Source: Hyaloscypha bicolor E
Lineage: Eukaryota; Ascomycota; Leotiomycetes; Helotiales; Hyaloscyphaceae
Direction: 5' to 3'
Assembly (NCBI RefSeq): GCF_002865645.1
Contig: NW_020194552.1
Coordinates: 310,001-374,000 of the forward strand
Length of the DNA: 64,000 nt
In this document: in pieces, positions 13,138-24,757 of the stretch
Numbering within the stretch: position 1 is the stretch's first letter
Layout: each line of letters begins with the position of its first letter
Notes under the pieces: generated by a model
Database searches by the model: none
The model's input: only the letters and a program-made list of their open reading frames with translations
What the model was told of the DNA's origin: nothing
Translations under genes and position numbers: made by a program

Positions 13138-14209
13138 ATGGCTCAACGCGCTGCCCAAATCGCCGGCCACCTCAATTATCCCAATGGACTCCTCGCCGGA
13201 CAAGTAGCTATCATCACTGGCTCTGGGCAAGGAATCGGCGCTGAAGCAGCTCGTTTGTTTGCGAATGAAGGGGCCAAAGTCGTGGTCTCAGACATCGATG
13301 CAGGTACAGCACGCCATTGCCAATAGGAAGTCGGAGACTGACTGTGATACAGAGAGAGCCAAACAGGTGGCCGAGAACATCAACAAATCAGGCGGGAAAG
13401 CAATCGCGGTCCCGGGGGATATGCTAGATGCTGAATATCTGAAAACTCTAGTGAAGAAGACCGCAGAGTTTGGGAACGGCAAGATCCACATTATTGTCAA
13501 CAATGCAGGGTAAGCGTTGAATCCTTTGTCAACTTGTTCCGCTTTTAACAGCTCTGCAGATATACTTGGGACGGGGTAATCCACAAGGTAGAGCAATTTC
13601 AATACCAGCTCGGTCTACGCTACATGGCAGAGGAATGGGAGATCCTAGACCTCAATCTCGAAGAAGACCATGATGCTGATCTCGTCTCGTGGCCAGATGA
13701 CCGATAAACAATGGGAGAATATCATAGCCCTGCATAACACCGCACCCTTCAAACTTGTCCGCGAAGCCGCCCCCTACTTCCGCGTCACAGACGGCGAGCC
13801 CCGCTGCATCATCAACATCTCCTCCACCTCGGGCGTGCACGGCAATGCAGGCCAGGCAAACTACGGTCTCGCGAAGTCGGGCATCAACGGGTTGACGAAA
13901 GTCATTGCGAAGGAATGGGGTCCGAAGTTTGGGGTCAGGGCGAATTCGATAGCGTTCGGGCATATTTTGACACGCCTGACGGCTGCGAAGGAGGAGGGTG
14001 CGTTTGTCACGACGCCGGATGGCGAGAAAGTTGCGCTTGGTATCCCGAAGGGGACGGGGTCGCTGAAAGACAACGCTTATGCCGATATCCCACTGGGTAG
14101 ACCGGGTACGGCAACGGAGGCTGCAAACAGCATTCTTGCTGTTGCGAGCCCGCTATTTGGGTACATTACTGGGCAGGTCATCATGGTCACCGGAGGTAGG
14201 AATATGTAA
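13138..14209 (+). CDS. Short-chain dehydrogenase/reductase (FabG-like)
   Basis: Predicted join(13138..13303,13353..13509,13560..13587,13697..14209), 287 aa. The third exon is only 28 nt and encodes YTWDGVIHK after NNAG. The cofactor motif TGSGQGIG (27-34), the NNAG motif near 104-107, a catalytic Ser in ISSTSG (about 158-163) and YGLAK (Tyr173, Lys177) are all present, so the enzyme should be active as an NAD(P)H-dependent oxidoreductase of the 3-oxoacyl-ACP-reductase type. Substrate is unknown. The N-terminal 20 residues precede the Rossmann fold with no clear targeting signal. Intron 3 (109 bp) is longer than the others, and part of it reads open in frame with exon 4, so intron retention would be easy to misannotate as coding. 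Confidence 0.9.
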
Positions 14210-15854
14210 GGAGCCATAAAAACTGTTCTGGATACTGCCACTTCCTGCAAATGTGTTCTCCCGAGACAGCCAAGCCCCTACTGATTCCGCTTTTGGTCTT
14301 TGCCCCATGATAGTAGAATGAGACTTCGGGTTCAAGGCCATCCACTCTTGAGTTGCCATACGTTGGCAAGCGATATCAAGTGATTCCACTTCTACCGTCG
14401 TTCCTTTGCGTCGCCATTTTTGTTTACCTTCACTCTTGCCACACACTTTACATTTAGAGTCGCTGCATATTGCCCAATAACTCATCAACATTAATTATGC
14501 TTGCACCTATATATTCTTGGCTTCGACCTACCTTCAGTTTCTTCATCTTATCATCAACAAAATTGCTTCTTCACACAACTTTATTTATATACCCCAACCA
14601 ATACTTCAAATAACTTTAATCTGAGCTGCAGAGCCACACGAGAGCTAAGTCACCATTCTCAGTACGAAAAACACCTACAACGCCAGCCTCACATTCTTAT
14701 GCCCCTCCCCCCCAAAAAGTGCGTCTTCGAATTCGACATCTGGCCGTGACATTACCAGTACGGATCCCAGGAAACATCTTCTTACATGTTCACATCATCT
14801 CAGTCGACATTCCGCCTGTAATACAACATCCCATTCGCCTCCACAACAAATCTCCTCATGTCAGCCCCTACTTGAAGCTACTCTACCCACCGGCGGCTGG
14901 TCTCGCTGGCGCTACATGTAAGATCTCCTCGTCATTCCAAGACACCACCCCATAATCAACACTCAGAACTCTGGTCAAGCTTCAACAAAACCCCATTCGA
15001 GACTTTCTCCGTACAGAACCCACCAAATGTCACCGGTCGACAGCTGCACAGCAGACCGTCTCTGCTCGGAGGGGTTTCCATCCCTCGAGTTCGATTGATT
15101 TCAAATGAGGTGGTATCTGTTTGCGTAGTAGGCCGCACGCATGAAGAAGCACTACAGCGCGGCGAAAAGCAGACCCAGGCCCGTACGGTGCTCACATCGA
15201 CCTGCGATTCATCCACGGCAGACTTATCAACGGCCCTCTCTCGGGTACGTCTGATGGATCGGTTACGAGCGAGTTATGGGTCACCACCCGAAAGCGCTTT
15301 ACATATAAGCTCAGGCTATAGAACGCTGGAATCTTGAAGAAATCATCATTAGCTCAAAGCAACCAGCAATACCCGCCAAAAGAACAGACGAACCTCTCGC
15401 GGATTTGCAAGCATAAGCCAACGTCACCGGGCATCTCTGATCTCAGCAAAGCTCTCGTTACCAGACTCACCGGCGCTGTAGAAATCGCCTCGATCGAAAC
15501 CCCACGCCGGCACCTCGCAGTCTCGAAGGCATCATAGCATCCACTTGCCTCATCCTTGCTCTACGACACGGCTACCAAAGTTAACATAATCAGCGGAAGC
15601 TGCAACCTCTTCCTAGCTGAAGCATTGATTGAAGGCAGTTGGTTCATCAGTCAGTCTCAAGTAACTTCCCCAGCAAATTGTATAGCCCACACACCAAACC
15701 AAAGTTATGCAATAGAGGAAGAGGCCTTGGGTCTATCCTAACAACCAGCAGATAATACGCAATAGCTCGTTTCCTTCTATAGCCTCTCCAGCCCCACCTC
15801 TCCAACCTCTTTCAGCGCTCTTGGAGGGTCCCGCGATCCTTCGGTGGACGAAAA
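14210..15854. other. Intergenic, no gene seen
   Basis: Short AT-rich and C-rich stretches with only small, compositionally odd open frames. No family match. It borders a worn retroelement fragment downstream and may itself be old repeat DNA. Confidence 0.4.
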
Positions 15855-16355
15855 ATGCAGCTTTTGCTCTCAATTCTCAACTATCAACCTTCGCGAGTGA
15901 TCTCCAAACTAAAATCGTTCCGTCAATGGAGACGTTGCCAAGATTTGGGGATTGACGGCAAAGAAATCCCTCATCCTAAGGGGTACACAGTGACAGCAAA
16001 GCAGCACGAAGCCCTCCCTACCAGTGAGCCAACTAGATCATTCTCGTCCCCCACTGGGGAGCCGAGTGGTGAACCGGCCCCGCTGTTACCAGTCACTCAC
16101 ACTAGGATCATCTCATTCTGCCACCAGGAACAGGCCCAGAGTCTATACTTACACGGAGATGAGAATGGCGGGCACATCTCGGCATGGAAGGCGAGCTTGC
16201 GAGGCAAGGAAAACTCCGGCCTCGAAAGCAGTCACTTCTTAGCCAAGCCAATCTGTGTCTCGAGTATCAAGGATGTCATAACTTTAAGCGTTGTCAAAAA
16301 TGGGAATGTGGCTGATATCTTTACGAAGGGAATGTCGTCTGATCGTGGCGACTAA
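15855..16355 (+). mobile_element. Worn fragment of a copia-like retrotransposon (C-terminal pol)
   Basis: An isolated 166-codon open frame. Only its last part is recognisable: a run ending VVKNGNVADIFTKGM near 16287-16337 resembles the end of copia RNase H, where a His-rich strand is followed by a loop and the near-invariant (Q/N)VADIFTK motif. The upstream part has no match, and no reverse transcriptase, integrase or long terminal repeats were seen. It is therefore a remnant at best. The reading could be coincidence, since just about 40 residues support it. Confidence 0.35.
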
Positions 16356-17670
16356 CTCATTCGTTCGCTCAGTATGAAGGATGAAGCTTAGACTTTTTGG
16401 CCATCTTTCGTCAGAGAAACTGGGAGCAAGACGAGGGGTTGGACTCCAGCGCTATCACTTTGGCTACTCTTGGGGGGATATGCCGCCAATCGCAGAGAGA
16501 ACTTCCTGCTCTGCAGGATATGCAGAAGTTCATTGCTTCTGAGATCAAGGAGGTAAGGGCACAGAATGCCCTTGACGTGTATTCATTGCCCAGCGAGACT
16601 GGTGCAGCTAAGTTGTACTCAAGGTTATGTTGGCGTATGAGGAAATTCTCAAATTGGGCTAAGCTCCTCAAATGGAGGTGCAGAGGAAGAATAATCCCGA
16701 GTTATCTTCCAATCCGAATGGTCAAACTGGGTGCAAGGAAGAAAACACCGACATCCAGCACGCAGCACGGAGGGGCCCGCGTATCGACCTTCATTCTCGA
16801 GTCTGGGCTGGGAGAGTATTACCCAGATGAAGATTGAATACCTCCAGGAGATCAGGGCGCCTCTACCGGAGATAGAAGCGAGCATCTCCCGAAGAATAAA
16901 AGGCGTGCAGAGGGATATGGAGGAGATGGCGCATATTTCTCGCTGTGTGCTGTATGGAGTGGTACACAAATATCCATTTCAGGCTGCGCGAGTGAATCGA
17001 GGAATGGATGGTGTTGCAGTGGACGGAGTGCACGACCCTACACTTGAGTTGAGCCACAGACGCTTGGCTCCAAGAAGTCAAAAGAGCACCCCCGCTCACG
17101 ATGGCCAACCACCAAGAAGATTAACACTCGCATTCCAAGAGGGATTGCTCTGCCAGAGATTAATCCATGACAACCCGCGAACAGCGGGTTATATCTACTA
17201 GGACTCTTCTGAAAGCTCGTCCAAGGTGGAGATGTGACTCCTATGAGGATATGAAGGAGACAACGAGGTACTCTATGATAAAAACTTCGGTGTCAATGAG
17301 AGTATTGGGAAGCAGGATGTTGTTCCACTCGGAGGTGCCACATCGATGCCGGGGATGACGAAGGGGACTCGGATGACGCAAGGAGAGGGAGTTGATCACA
17401 ACAGGGAAGAGGATAAAATCACCATTAATGATACCGACGATGACGACGAGCCGGAGGTGACACGGACAGCACAGAGAACAAAGTCGCTGGCATCAACACG
17501 CCTTCTCATATTGATGTATCAGGTAGCACAGTAAAGGTTGGCATTTGCTGGAATGCCTGCCATGGCAGCAGTAGCAATAAACACTGCCCCTCCTTGTGCC
17601 TCCAAATTTGAGGAGGCAACGACGGATGGCGAAAAAATCAGCATCGCATTTCCCAAGACGCAACAAACTT
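16356..17670. other. Possible decayed element DNA, no functional gene seen
   Basis: Two overlapping plus-strand open frames (16397..16837 and 16731..17201) have charged, repeat-like composition and no family match. Together with the copia-like fragment just upstream they may be remains of one larger element, but no shared motif proves this. Confidence 0.3.
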
Positions 17671-17674
17671 GAGG

Positions 17675-17776
17675 TGTGACCCCCCGTTCACCAATACGAG
17701 CGATTCCCTAATCGGGGCCCCCGATTCCCAAATCGGACGCTACGATTAGGGAATGGGAGCTTCTTTACGAATCGGG
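17675..17776 (+). repeat. Left terminal inverted repeat
   Basis: Pairs with 18520..18621 with about seven mismatches in 102 positions and no gaps. It contains tandem palindromic sub-motifs of the form CGATTCCCTAATCG, likely transposase-binding sites by analogy with other elements. Confidence 0.85.
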
Positions 17777-18519
17777 TAATATTTGGGTATTGGGAACAAA
17801 ATGAAGATATATTAAAGACACTTCACCCATACTAAGCTTTACTGTCCATGCCTCCCACTACGTCTAGATACTCCCATAGCTGCCTTAGCCCTTTTTGGTA
17901 CCCTCCCCCCCACTTGATTACCTGATTCTCCTCTTCCAGCTCCATTCTCACGTGCTTGCTCTCTAGCTACTCTCTTCTTGGTTTTCTCAGATGCCCTACC
18001 AGCCTTTTGAACTAATGCAATTGATCCACGGCCATTTCCCAAAGCAACTGACTTTGGTAAGGTAATCTTGGTCCGGAAGAACGAGCCCCTGGAGCAGTAA
18101 TATCAAAATATTACCCCGCCCATAAGTACGCTAACGAGGCGTACGTGGGGATGGGGATGAACGAAGGGTTGAAAGAGACATATTAGAAGTGAGGTAATCA
18201 ATTGAGAGGTATATCAAACCAGTGGTTGTGCTTGGAAAGTTAGTGTTTGTACCGTGAACTGTGTCTAGGTAGTAAGGGAGGAGAGGCCCCATATATATTT
18301 AGGAGCTCTGGAGAAGTGTCTTTGCCCCTATTATTACCTCCTTTAATATCTTAAATTAATAAATTAAACTATGACCGATAGAATCAAAATATGAGGTGTG
18401 ATAGAGTAAAGAATACAGGGCTGAATGAGCTAGTAAATAGGGGGAATTCAGCTCCTTCAGCCCCGATACCGAAATATCGAGCGATTGGGAATTCGGGCCC
18501 CCGATTCCTGAATCGGGGG

Positions 18520-18621
18520 CCCGAATCGTAAAGAGGCTCCCATTCCCTAATCGTAGCGTCCGATTCCCTAATCGGGGGCCCCGATTCGGGAATCGCTCGT
18601 ATTGGTGAACGGGGGGTCACA
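18520..18621 (-). repeat. Right terminal inverted repeat
   Basis: Reverse complement of the left repeat. In the second sub-motif the two arms differ by four adjacent bases (CCCA versus AGGG), equal to flipping the small palindrome. Additional copies of the same CGATT...AATCG motif continue inward (about 18485-18520). Confidence 0.85.
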
Positions 18622-18625
18622 GAGG

Positions 18626-19396
18626 GATATGGAGCGCAGGAGAGCAGGAGGCGGGAGGGCTCAAGTGTCAAGTAGAAGGGTCACGGTACATATGTGCGGT
18701 GTTGCCACAGTCTTGACATTCACATACTCCCTTCCTTGCCCTCTCTGTTCCTCCACCTGATTGTGTCTTGGCATATCAGAGGCTGGTGGAATGCTGTCAT
18801 GAAGCCGGGAGAGTGGCCCTGGATGGCGGAAGTGGAGTTGGATGTATGGTGGCAGGAAGCTTCAGGCACTTGAGCGAAGGTGTAGGCGTTGTGGACATGG
18901 GTTAGAAGACTTCTTGGTATACAGGAATTTTCTAGACGAAGCGGTGATTCTGAGGAGATGAGGGTAGAAGAAAGAAGGAGCATCGTATATATGCCATTGC
19001 CTCAAAGTGGAGCAGGGGATCAACCTATTCAATATCAAGATTCCACTTGTCCGATTTCTGGTTTTGGTTCTGAGCAATCCGAATTATGTCCCTATGTCCC
19101 TATGTCCCGAGCAGGTGTTGGAGCTATATTTCGCTTAAGCCCCCTGTTCTCCTGCAACCGAAGTCGCTTCTCAGGCGATCACATGACACGAACTTCATTT
19201 AGAGACGCATTTCACATTATCAGAGTCCAATTGCAGTTAGATGCGAAAGTTCCAATTTTGTTCCTCAAAAGAGCTAGATACTTTGAAGTGAAAATGCCAC
19301 ATAGACTCCTGCTGATGATATTGCTCCTCGGTCCACCTCGTGGTCCTTTCTCATTCCCTCCAAAGACTCCTCCATCCACCCAGCTCAAATCATGAC
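18626..19396. other. Intergenic downstream of the acid protease
   Basis: No convincing gene. Contains a short tandem duplication (TCCCTATG repeated, about 19088-19107). The protease 3' UTR must enter from the right. Confidence 0.4.
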
Positions 19397-20185
19397 TTAG
19401 ACATAAGTGCATTGAACTGAAGAAGAGCTGGGGACAGAGCAATCAGTCAATACCTGATTGTTCTGCTTGATATCGATGATGGTAGCCCCAGTCGTGCCAA
19501 CAGTAGTCGTCCCCTCGAGCGCAGAGCAACTAGTAAAGGTGACAGATCCGAAGTCAGCGAAGGGAACCAACGAACTGCCCGACTCATAATCCTCAACAAT
19601 CCACTCAGCATTGGTCTCGCAGAGGCTTCCCAACGAACCCTCGTTGCTGAAGGTGTGGGTGACAGTCTTCCCGGTGGAGACGTTGGTGACGGTGGCCGTT
19701 CCACCTGTCAAGCTGGATGCCGTGACTGTGACTTTGATGGTATTTCCGGCTGCGAGCGTGATGCCAGAGAAGTCGTACGAGTAATCGGGATACCATTCAT
19801 ACCAGGCATCGTAGGTGACAGAGCTCCCGGACTTCGTCCAGTCAATACCAGTTTGCAGGATCGCTGTCCCGCAAGTGTCGCCGTCAATACCCACCCAGGC
19901 GGCACCGGAGCCGGTGGTGGAGGGAGTTGGGACGGTAAAGGTTCCGGTGACGCTCTTGTAGCCACTGCCGATGAGAACTGCGCCAGCCCAGTTGGAGCTG
20001 TATTCTACGAAGGTGTTGTTGCTGCTCTCAGCCTCCGGGCCGGAGGAAACACGATTGATTGGTTTCCCCTGTGTTCGGGAATTGGCTGCACGCTTTGCGT
20101 GGCCTGCGAAACGTTTGGCGGTGTTGGGAGCAGCGACTGCTGAACCGGCCAGGAGAAGGGTGCTTGCAAGTGTGAGGATCTTCAT
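19397..20185 (-). CDS. Secreted acid protease, eqolisin (peptidase G1, aspergillopepsin II type)
   Basis: Intronless, 262 aa. Starts with a clear signal peptide (Lys3, hydrophobic core 4-13, Ala-rich cleavage zone near 17-20), then a Lys/Arg-rich propeptide to about residue 55, and the mature beta-sandwich beginning EYSSNWAGAV (61-70). The catalytic pair is visible: Gln111 in LQTGID and Glu194 in AEWIVED, 83 residues apart as in scytalidoglutamic peptidase. YDAWYEWYPDYS (125-136) is also family-typical. It should digest extracellular protein at acid pH during saprotrophic or host-associated growth. ATG 20185 was chosen over an in-frame Met at 20302 because the signal peptide begins exactly here and a TATA stretch lies between about 20311 and 20330. 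Confidence 0.95.
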   Translation of the reverse strand: MKILTLASTLLLAGSAVAAPNTAKRFAGHAKRAANSRTQGKPINRVSSGPEAESSNNTFVEYSSNWAGAVLIGSGYKSVTGTFTVPTPSTTGSGAAWVGIDGDTCGTAILQTGIDWTKSGSSVTYDAWYEWYPDYSYDFSGITLAAGNTIKVTVTASSLTGGTATVTNVSTGKTVTHTFSNEGSLGSLCETNAEWIVEDYESGSSLVPFADFGSVTFTSCSALEGTTTVGTTGATIIDIKQNNQVLTDCSVPSSSSVQCTYV

Positions 20186-20310
20186 ATTGATTGGAGAAAA
20201 GCTTGAGCTGAAGGACTTGAAGAGGAGGAGGAGGAGGAGTAGGAGCAAGCGAATGAAATGTTGGTATTGACTGCTTGAACTTGAAAGAGAAGTACCGAGC
20301 AAGATATGTT

Positions 20311-20330
20311 TATATGTTTATATATACAAG
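20311..20330 (-). promoter_or_regulatory. TATA-like core promoter of the acid protease gene
   Basis: The stretch reads TATATATAAACATATAAAC on the minus strand, about 125-145 bases ahead of the protease start codon. That fits a TATA box with a leader of roughly 100 nt. Confidence 0.5.
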
Positions 20331-23300
20331 TACTACCCTGGCATTCGAAAATAAAGGATCTACAGTCAGAACTGTGTTCTAGCTACCTTCCACATTGAGA
20401 ACAAAGTCACCGTTATCATGAAGGAAAGTAGGTATTATACCTGTTCGGTCCCGAACAGCCTCAGTTGAGTGATGTGCACTGCACAGCTGGCACACACTCG
20501 AGGCTTTAGCTTCAACACTCAGCGCAAAAACGCTGTGTCATATACTACTACCTTATCAGGGCCGCTTGACTTACCCGGCGGTGACCCGAAGAAAGGAAGG
20601 AGAAGAAGCAGAGTTGGATGCAGGCTCGATCAATTCTTGCTCTCAGAAGGTCTTTCGAAGAGTGATTGGACAACCTGACTGTGTGCATAAGATGTGTTGT
20701 GCAGATCACCTTCCTGATCTCGGGGGAAGATCCGGTCCATGCCCTCTTCGCAAGGACTACCCCCACTAGCAAACAGGTACACGGCATGGAGGACTTCGAC
20801 GGAACGCCAGGCCCACCAATCAATTGCGCAGAAGCTTATATTCTAGCTCGCGGTCTGAAAAAGAAGCTCGAAACCCCTGCACAACACCCCGCATTGAAAA
20901 GTGGGGGAGATAGCAGAATCTGGGCCCTTCGCAGCAAAGCCTGAGGTCTGTGATCTGGCTCTGCCGAGATTACTAACTCTATTCCTCCAGCAACCGGAAT
21001 GCTTAATAGGTTAGATATTATAAGATCTAGGAACAGAGATAACAGAGAAGTAGAAGCGAAGACCGACGGCGTACAACATTATTAAAGTTTGAGCCCGCTG
21101 AAGAAGCTTATCGCACACCTGTCGATCCCTCCTCTTCGTCTGATGTGCGAGGAGAGAAGCAGAAGCAGGTTCCAATTGGTCTTTGCTGTTGATGACTGCC
21201 GAAATTAATGGGCGGAGCAGGTGGTGGTCAGAGAGGGGGTTGTGGCGGTGGATGAGTGAGGTGTGTGGGTTGCGCTGACACATGAACTTAACATGCACCT
21301 GAAAGATGCTTGAATCAACGACAGGCCCTGACCGCGATCGAGCCACCTCCTTGGCATGTTGCGCCATATGTTATTCCTTCCACGGTCCCTGACCCGTTAT
21401 GCATTGGCTCATGCCATTCAGAGATTGTCCGAAGAGCCTCGGACTGAGTGAATGGCTTTCGCATCCATAAATACCTTCCTAATTGGGACATCGGGCACCC
21501 ACTTCACCACAATGTACGGAGACACTTCCAATACCAAACTACCATTCAAAACCGTTTCTTGTTTTCATTGAATCCTCTGGGACTCTCAACTTCCTTATTC
21601 GGGAAGAACCAGCAGGTTTGTTTTCTGGAAAGTCCAATGCCAATACGCGGATGGCGTGGTGCGGCATGTCTCGGCCTCGTGCCCTGCACGGATATGGATA
21701 AATGTAGCTGTCCTGTGGATTTCCTGCTAAAGCCCTAGAGCGCGGGTACAATCCATGAATTGTGCCATGAATCCACGTCTTTCCCGAAATTACAGCCTTG
21801 CGGTGACTTTGTTGAGGTTCTGGACCTGACCGATCTTGCGAGCGAAAAGGGGGGTGGGGTGTGCTCCAGTATCTGCATACAACATGCCTTTAGCGACGAC
21901 CGGGACCACATATGGTAATGATATGCTTCGTAGCTTCCTTTTTTGATTATGTCTTTGGAATCAGAACTGTTATGCTGGTGAAGTGAGGAAGTGTTGGGGA
22001 CGGCAACGAAATCATGCCATGTGGATAGTGCAGTGTGACCATTCGGTTTTTGTAATGACGTATCCCAGTCATCTGTAGGGCCTGAGCAAAACACGGATTC
22101 CGAGGTGATAGGTGATGGAAAAGGGTGTTAGGAATCCCCGGATGTATGCTTCCTGTGGCGAGGAGAGAATCCTAGCATCTGCGAGGGAGTTCGAAGAACA
22201 CTTCTACAGTAGAAGCTGTTCTTAGAAGAGTTGAATAGAGGTGAAATGGGAAATGTATCTCAAATATGTACAGATTGCCAAGCCGTCATACAGGAAACAA
22301 TCTTACTTACCAAGATGCTGGAAATGACCCGTTAACCCGGCAGAATGGCACTAAATCAATTTGAATAAATTCCTCTGTTAGGAACAGGGAATCAAGGACC
22401 TATACTAAATCAATTATATTAATAGTCAACCTGATGACTTAAAGAGAAGCGTGGTCTACATCACCGTGACTCGAATTCTCCTTTCATGGAGCACACGCGA
22501 TCCATTGGAAGAGTTTATCGATGAGGTGAAGGAGCTGGAGCTCAGCATCAAGGAAGCTGTCACAAAGCCCCGAGGCCGAGATGAAGATATAAACAAACAG
22601 GCTGGTGAATTGACATGGGTAATGCTTCAGGCGGAGTTAAAGACGCTTTCTTCTTTCTCTCAAGAAATCAACTGAGTATCTGTTGTTGATTTAAACTAAC
22701 AAAAGTGGAAGGCTGCAACCTTCTAACTGCTCAGCCGCTCACAAACCACACTCTCTAACGAGAGACGTGGTTTTAACTAGCTCGACACGAAACCTTGTAG
22801 TCTGGGATTTTCCAAGCTTCCTTTGATTTCGAACCTTGCTGTCAAGGAAGAATATGCGGTCAGCTTTTCGTCGACTTACCTTAACTTGCGACGTTTATTC
22901 TTTCCAACGAGTAACCCCTCCTTTTGAAATATATTATGCCTGGTAATTTCAAGCCCATATCAAGACAGAGTAAGTCAAATTGGGTTATTAGAGGCAAGCT
23001 TTGCTAAATTTATCAATTCCAGACCTTCAGGCGACTTAACGCCTCCCGGATCCTCCTCGCTATCTCGTCATTCTCACTCTCCTGACTTTCGACCTTGTCA
23101 CATTATGAACTTGACTTCTCGGGGGAATTTATTACTTGATCATTGCATTCTAGGATATCGGTGCCTATAGGAAAGCACATTATGAGATCAGTCAATGATG
23201 GCAACCCCTTTTCCTGGGACTCGGTTTGGAGAACTTCATAATACTCTTAGACTCAAAGAGGGCTCCCTACATCTGCCTCTTACTGGATGTCAAACGCATT

Positions 23301-23758
23301 GGATATGAGACTTTCCTCTTCCCACCCCAAGTTATGCATCCCTTTATTTGTAATATCGAAATGTGGATACTCGCGATATCATGAAATTAAATGTATCATC
23401 AAATGAGCTTCCAGACTCTCGTGGCATCTCTCCCTAAGCCATGACTAAGCTTGCTAATCTTACTCGCCTATTTAAATCCATTCTAATTTAAACGACCGAT
23501 CTTGAGTACAGGCTTGCCGTGGTGAATTTACTCGTGGCACGTGAGCTGCCACGCGTGGTGGTGCATAAATATCTCCCCCCCTTTCAACTTTCAGCGATCT
23601 CGTTCGCTCAACACCACCCTGCGAGTCGAGCATCTGAACTCTGACAACAACCTTGAATAATCGAAAAGATAAGCAGCCCGCCGGCACTAAAGTTGCTCGA
23701 CCTGTAAGTACTCTTTAATTTACTATATGCCCTTGCTAACATTGCCTTGATTGCCAAT
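20331..23758. other. Intergenic, 3.4 kb without a recognisable gene
   Basis: Open frames are short and lack domains; the one at 22451..22675 (74 codons, plus) is charged and helical-looking but unrecognised. AT-rich stretches occur at 22240-22460 and 22900-23480. The final 180 bases are C/T-rich and probably form the leader of the next gene. Confidence 0.45.
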
Positions 23759-24757
23759 ATGATGAAATCTCGCATTACCAAACCGGCGCCGAAGGCTTGC
23801 TTCATGGCTATGCCAGAGGAAGTCCTGGCTAGGATTCTATCCTATGCTTCCACTCATGACGACACAATTATACCCGAACAGTTGGCACCCGGATCTGCAA
23901 AATTCTCTATCCAGGCCGATCCTGCAACTCCTCTCGGTAGCGGCTACTGCCCAGCCTTAACCAGAAAAAAGGGTGCACTTCCTGCCGAGTTATCAGCCTT
24001 AGACGTTGCCAGAACTTGCAACACCTTCCATAATGTTGTTGACGGAGACAAAATGTTCTATGCCAACAACACCTTCGAGTTTACCAGCACGCAGTTCCTC
24101 CTAAACTACCTTGTTGCGCTTCCATCCGAACGTCGAAATGCCGTTCGATCTCTCAAAGTCAAATATGACTACCATGGTGTCCCTGTTGCCGCATTCATTG
24201 TGCTTGCGGTTTGTTATAGACTTGAACACCTGATACTCGACATTGGAGGGATGACGAACTTTTTCAATCCTGGTTTGACCAACTTCAGTCAAGCTCCGGG
24301 TTATGCGCAATTGATGGCCTTGAGGGGACTGAAGTCGGTTAAGCTGGCATATGGAAACAAGAGCTGGACCTTGATCGACGATATCCTCGCCCGTATTCCT
24401 CGTGCTTGGGTGTCGCAAGAGAAAGCAGAGTCTGAGAAGGCGGTTCTCCGGGTCCTCAAGCAACTCGAAAATGATATTAACCGGGCCACTACCCAGCCTC
24501 GAGCTCACGGCTCTGTCGCTAGAGGGGTATTGAAATATGCTATGAGTCAGGCAGCAGTCAATGCGTGGGGCGACACTATAAATGGCATGCTCACACCACA
24601 AGGACAGGCCACAACTGATCTTTTCAACAATAACAATCATAATATAAACCAAGGAATTGCCCTCTCGGTGATCCCGGCCGTTCAGCCACCAACTCTCTCA
24701 GAGACGGATCAATGGGTGGAAATGGATCGTACTAATCTGGCATCTTGGGATGTCTGA
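23759..24757 (+). CDS. Hypothetical protein with degenerate F-box-like N-terminus
   Basis: A single exon of 332 aa from ATG 23759 (a second ATG follows at 23762). The segment FMAMPEEVLARILSYAS (about 15-31) has the spacing of an F-box helix, and the rest alternates hydrophobic and charged stretches like the many fungal proteins of this layout (F-box or DUF-type, 300-400 aa). No catalytic motif is present. If the F-box is real the product would recruit substrates to an SCF ubiquitin ligase; this is inference. A GTAAGT and GCTAAC pair at 23704-23740 hints at an intron in the leader, but no matching acceptor precedes the ATG. Confidence 0.6.
   Translation: MMKSRITKPAPKACFMAMPEEVLARILSYASTHDDTIIPEQLAPGSAKFSIQADPATPLGSGYCPALTRKKGALPAELSALDVARTCNTFHNVVDGDKMFYANNTFEFTSTQFLLNYLVALPSERRNAVRSLKVKYDYHGVPVAAFIVLAVCYRLEHLILDIGGMTNFFNPGLTNFSQAPGYAQLMALRGLKSVKLAYGNKSWTLIDDILARIPRAWVSQEKAESEKAVLRVLKQLENDINRATTQPRAHGSVARGVLKYAMSQAAVNAWGDTINGMLTPQGQATTDLFNNNNHNINQGIALSVIPAVQPPTLSETDQWVEMDRTNLASWDV

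Larger units (their letters stand above)
17675..18621. mobile_element. Non-autonomous DNA element with long terminal inverted repeats
   Basis: A 947-bp unit bounded by 102-bp terminal inverted repeats (17675..17776 and 18520..18621) starting TGTGACCCCCCGTTCACC. It is flanked by a direct 4-bp duplication GAGG (17671..17674 and 18622..18625), the expected footprint of transposition. Inside, a minus-strand frame (17839..18042, open further upstream) encodes a Lys/Arg-rich piece (PKSVALGNGRGS then VQKAGRASEKTKKRVAREQ), possibly a shred of a transposase C-terminus. No full transposase is present. Superfamily is unassigned: the 4-bp target site fits neither Tc1/mariner (TA), hAT (8 bp) nor Mutator (about 9 bp). 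Confidence 0.8.
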
